From assembly GCA_002368175.1 (NCBI GenBank), contig AP018172.1:7319001-7383000 (forward strand): a DNA stretch of 64,000 bases. Direction: 5' to 3'. Shown piece after piece: positions 62,145 to 64,000 of the stretch. Numbering within the stretch: position 1 is the first letter of the stretch; the number at the start of each line of letters is the position of its first letter. The translations under genes and the position numbers were made by a program. The stretch comes from Calothrix sp. NIES-2098 (GTDB taxonomy: Bacteria > Cyanobacteriota > Cyanobacteriia > Cyanobacteriales > Nostocaceae). The notes below the pieces were generated by a model, which searched no databases, was not told the DNA's origin, and saw only the letters and a program-made list of their open reading frames with translations.

Positions 62145-63473
62145 ATGGCAAAGCTCAAAATCTCAAAAAAAATAACCACTGCTTTAATTAATTCTTTGGG
62201 TGCAGGAGTAGTACCAAGGATGGGAGTTGAACATATAGCAGTTGGTAGAGAACTAGAACTAAAAAGCCTGTTACAGAATCTCGACGATATTGCAGAAGGT
62301 GTATCGGCATTTCGCTTTATAATTGGCAACTACGGTTCCGGTAAAAGCTTCTTGCTGCAACTGATTCGTAGCCGTGCTATGGAGCAAGGTTTTGTAGTTG
62401 CTGATGCTGATTTATCCTCAGAGCGCCGCCTAGCAGGAAGCAACAATGAAGGTTTAGCAAGCTATCGAGAATTAATGAGCCGCCTAGCTACAAAAACTCG
62501 TCCTGATGGTGGTGCTTTAGTTTCAATTTTGGAAGGATGGATTAATAAAATCCAACAAGAAGTAGTGAAAGAATCGGGACTACGCCCGAATGATGAAGGT
62601 TTCGATGACCAAGTAGAAGCAAAAATTAGAGAAGTTGTTCAGTATATTGAAGATTTAGTTCACGGATTTGATTTTGGCACCGTCATTATCGCATATTGGC
62701 GTGGTTATAGATTAGATGATGATGGTTTAAAAAATGCTGCTATGCGTTGGTTGCGTGGAGAATTTACCACTAAAATTGAAGCAAAAGCTGCTTTAGGTGT
62801 GCGTGTCATTATTGATGATGATAGTTGGTATGACTACATCAAGCTATGGGCTAGATTTGTTGCAGAAATTGGCTATAAAGGGCTGTTAATCTTAATGGAT
62901 GAATCTGTGCATCTCTATCAAATATCAACTACAGTTACACGAGAAAAAAATTATAATAGACTGCTAGCAATGTTTAACGACACTATGCAGTGCAAAGCCG
63001 AACATCTGGGTATTTTGATTGGTGGTACTACAAAGTTTTTAGAAGACCCAAATCGAGGATTATTTGCCGATCCAGCTTGGCGCAGACGTACTAAAGAAAG
63101 CCGCTTTGTGACCCAAGCTGGTGTTCAAGAATATTCAGGCCCAGTAATTCGACTCAACCCTTTAAGCCAAGAAGAGATTCTCACACTTCTGCAACGTATA
63201 AGTGAAATTCATGCTCTCAATTTTGGCTATGAAAAAACATTGGCAAATCGACAGTTAAATGAATTTGTACAAGAAATTGTCAATCGCTTAGGTGCAGAAG
63301 CATTGCTAACACCAGGGGAGATTGTCCGAGACTTTATCAGTGTGTTAAATATTCTCCACCAAAACCCAAAAATAGCCTTATCTGAATTAATTCATGGCTC
63401 TCAATTTAAACCTACTGCTGCTGGTAAAGATACAAACTTTGATGAGGATAATGCAGCAGAATTTAGTTTGTGA
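62145..63473 (+). CDS. BrxD/DUF2791-like P-loop ATPase
   Basis: The 442-residue protein has P-loop FIIGNYGSGKSFLL (61-68), preceded by VGRELELKSLLQNLD, and Walker B LLILMDESVHLY (about 247-257), with a later GGTTKFLEDPNRGLFADPAWRRR. These are the DUF2791 family blocks found in BREX component BrxD and in separate TerB-C/helicase loci. It probably acts as a DNA- or RNA-associated ATPase. No BREX methylase PglX or phosphatase PglZ is nearby, so BREX itself is not supported. The gene ends 230 bp before a tRNA-Gly fragment. Confidence 0.85.
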   Translation: MAKLKISKKITTALINSLGAGVVPRMGVEHIAVGRELELKSLLQNLDDIAEGVSAFRFIIGNYGSGKSFLLQLIRSRAMEQGFVVADADLSSERRLAGSNNEGLASYRELMSRLATKTRPDGGALVSILEGWINKIQQEVVKESGLRPNDEGFDDQVEAKIREVVQYIEDLVHGFDFGTVIIAYWRGYRLDDDGLKNAAMRWLRGEFTTKIEAKAALGVRVIIDDDSWYDYIKLWARFVAEIGYKGLLILMDESVHLYQISTTVTREKNYNRLLAMFNDTMQCKAEHLGILIGGTTKFLEDPNRGLFADPAWRRRTKESRFVTQAGVQEYSGPVIRLNPLSQEEILTLLQRISEIHALNFGYEKTLANRQLNEFVQEIVNRLGAEALLTPGEIVRDFISVLNILHQNPKIALSELIHGSQFKPTAAGKDTNFDEDNAAEFSL

Positions 63474-64000
63474 TTTGAGTTTGTGATTTGTTTTTGTGTC
63501 TGTTTGTTTAACAGGTTAGTCTTAGGTGTGGATTTAAAGGGTTAACCAGCTAAAAACTATATCTATTTTGCTTGTGAATGTATTGCTTGCGGAAGATTGC
63601 GATCGCCCCATGATTGATCACGAAAATCACACTTGAATTTTAGATAACTCTATCAAAACTAAAACCCCTGAAAAGTAACTTTTTCAGAGGTTTTACTGAT
63701 TAAGCGGGCGGCGGGAATCGAACCCGCATTAATAGCTTGGAAGGCTATTTAAAATCCTTTATTTACAAGGGTTTCAGCTTAATAAAATAATTTTTACACC
63801 CAATTTACACCCAAATAGGTAAATGTTAAGGTTTCCTGACTTTTATTTATATTTTGGACTCAAACAGAAAGAACACTTGTTTTCAACTAAGCGGGACTAA
63901 ATTAAGCACTCACCGCTAAATCTACTGAAATCCTACCTGGAGTGAGCCATTACTTGAAGATACCGTAGTTGACGGTACAGTTGGAGGGGCTTGAAAATGA
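63474..64000. other. Spacer with terminator-like hairpin, tRNA-Gly fragment and probable element end
   Basis: A near-perfect inverted repeat AAAACCCCTGAAAA / TTTTCAGAGGTTTT (63661-63694; one mismatch) with a minus-strand tail TTTTAGTTTT looks like the terminator for the tRNA-Gly locus. After the fragment the sequence is AT-rich with TTACACCC direct repeats (about 63796-63812). A minus-strand frame is open from the right edge to a stop at 63922-63924; with only 25 codons visible I do not call a gene. Confidence 0.55.
63703..63748 (-). pseudogene. 3' half of tRNA-Gly (anticodon TCC), probable integration scar
   Basis: Reading the minus strand: anticodon arm ATAGC-CTTCCAA-GCTAT (perfect, anticodon TCC), T-arm GCGGG-TTCGATT-CCCGC (perfect), 3' acceptor strand CGCCCGC and discriminator T. 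The 5' acceptor strand and D-arm are absent: beyond 63748 the sequence is unrelated AT-rich DNA. A half-gene from anticodon arm to 3' end is the usual att site left by tyrosine-recombinase elements, with the intact tRNA at the other end. Given the orientation, the element would extend to the right, beyond the window. Confidence 0.75.

Noticed and set aside
62145..63473. BREX system
   Set aside because: Only a BrxD-like ATPase is present; no PglX, PglZ, BrxC, BrxA/B or BrxL is in the window.
63703..63748. Intron-containing tRNA-Gly
   Set aside because: The break lies 5' of the whole anticodon arm, not in the anticodon loop where cyanobacterial group I introns sit, and no 5' half is found downstream.

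Overview
The window is chromosomal DNA from a filamentous (Nostocales-type) cyanobacterium. It carries photosystem and NDH-1 subunits (PsaE, Psb28, NdhM, NdhO), a class II FBPase/SBPase, the cyanobacterial form of GshA and an FtsH close to cyanobacterial FtsH3. The HIP1 octamer GCGATCGC is very frequent, and spacers hold many short dispersed palindromic and heptameric repeats of the Nostoc/Anabaena kind. Coding density is moderate, with long spacers.

Layout. 0-9 kb: a membrane-anchored PP2C phosphatase running off the left edge, NdhM, a small conserved protein, a NarL-type response regulator (Ycf29-like), a family 2 glycosyltransferase and a carboxyl-terminal processing protease. 9.4-15.2 kb: a YdcF-like protein, then an accessory block made of a small EACC1-like protein and a 1343-residue CHAT protease-STAND NTPase-TPR protein, followed by a dispersed palindrome and a 21-bp minisatellite. 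15.2-31.8 kb: mostly housekeeping genes (nanE-ackA, an aminotransferase class IV gene, ftsH, the grxD/bolA pair, a PrcA-like subtilase, plsC-like, tadA, grxC, glpX, hemA) with an orphan SMI1/KNR4 protein. 32-37 kb: a small HTH protein, two tandem ArsR-DUF2087 paralogues that share an operator-like motif, a LivG/LivM-type ABC pair and a probable RelE/ParE-type toxin-antitoxin pair. 37-44 kb: pgi, an alpha/beta hydrolase, and a compact minus-strand cassette of winged-helix protein, P-loop ATPase and PD-(D/E)XK nuclease. 44.5-59 kb: a lipoprotein, a repeat protein, mdh, ndhO, mutM, psaE, a fibrillin-family protein, mraY, moaB, psb28, dtd, a tRNA-Met, a LysM/M23 peptidase, trmL and gshA. 59-64 kb: a DUF815 ATPase, a membrane/coiled-coil protein with a TerB-C-like tail, a BrxD/DUF2791-like ATPase, and a truncated tRNA-Gly that looks like an integration scar.

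Candidate defence or conflict systems, in order of interest: (1) the winged-helix/ATPase/nuclease cassette at 39.9-44.1 kb, which I cannot match to a named system; (2) the EACC1-like + CHAT-STAND-TPR pair at 10.2-14.7 kb, a caspase-like effector fused to an NTP-dependent switch and a repeat sensor; (3) the TerB-C-like/DUF2791 pair at 60.6-63.5 kb, next to the tRNA-Gly scar. Functions of all three are inferred from domains and context only. All domain calls come from reading motifs by eye; no database search was run.
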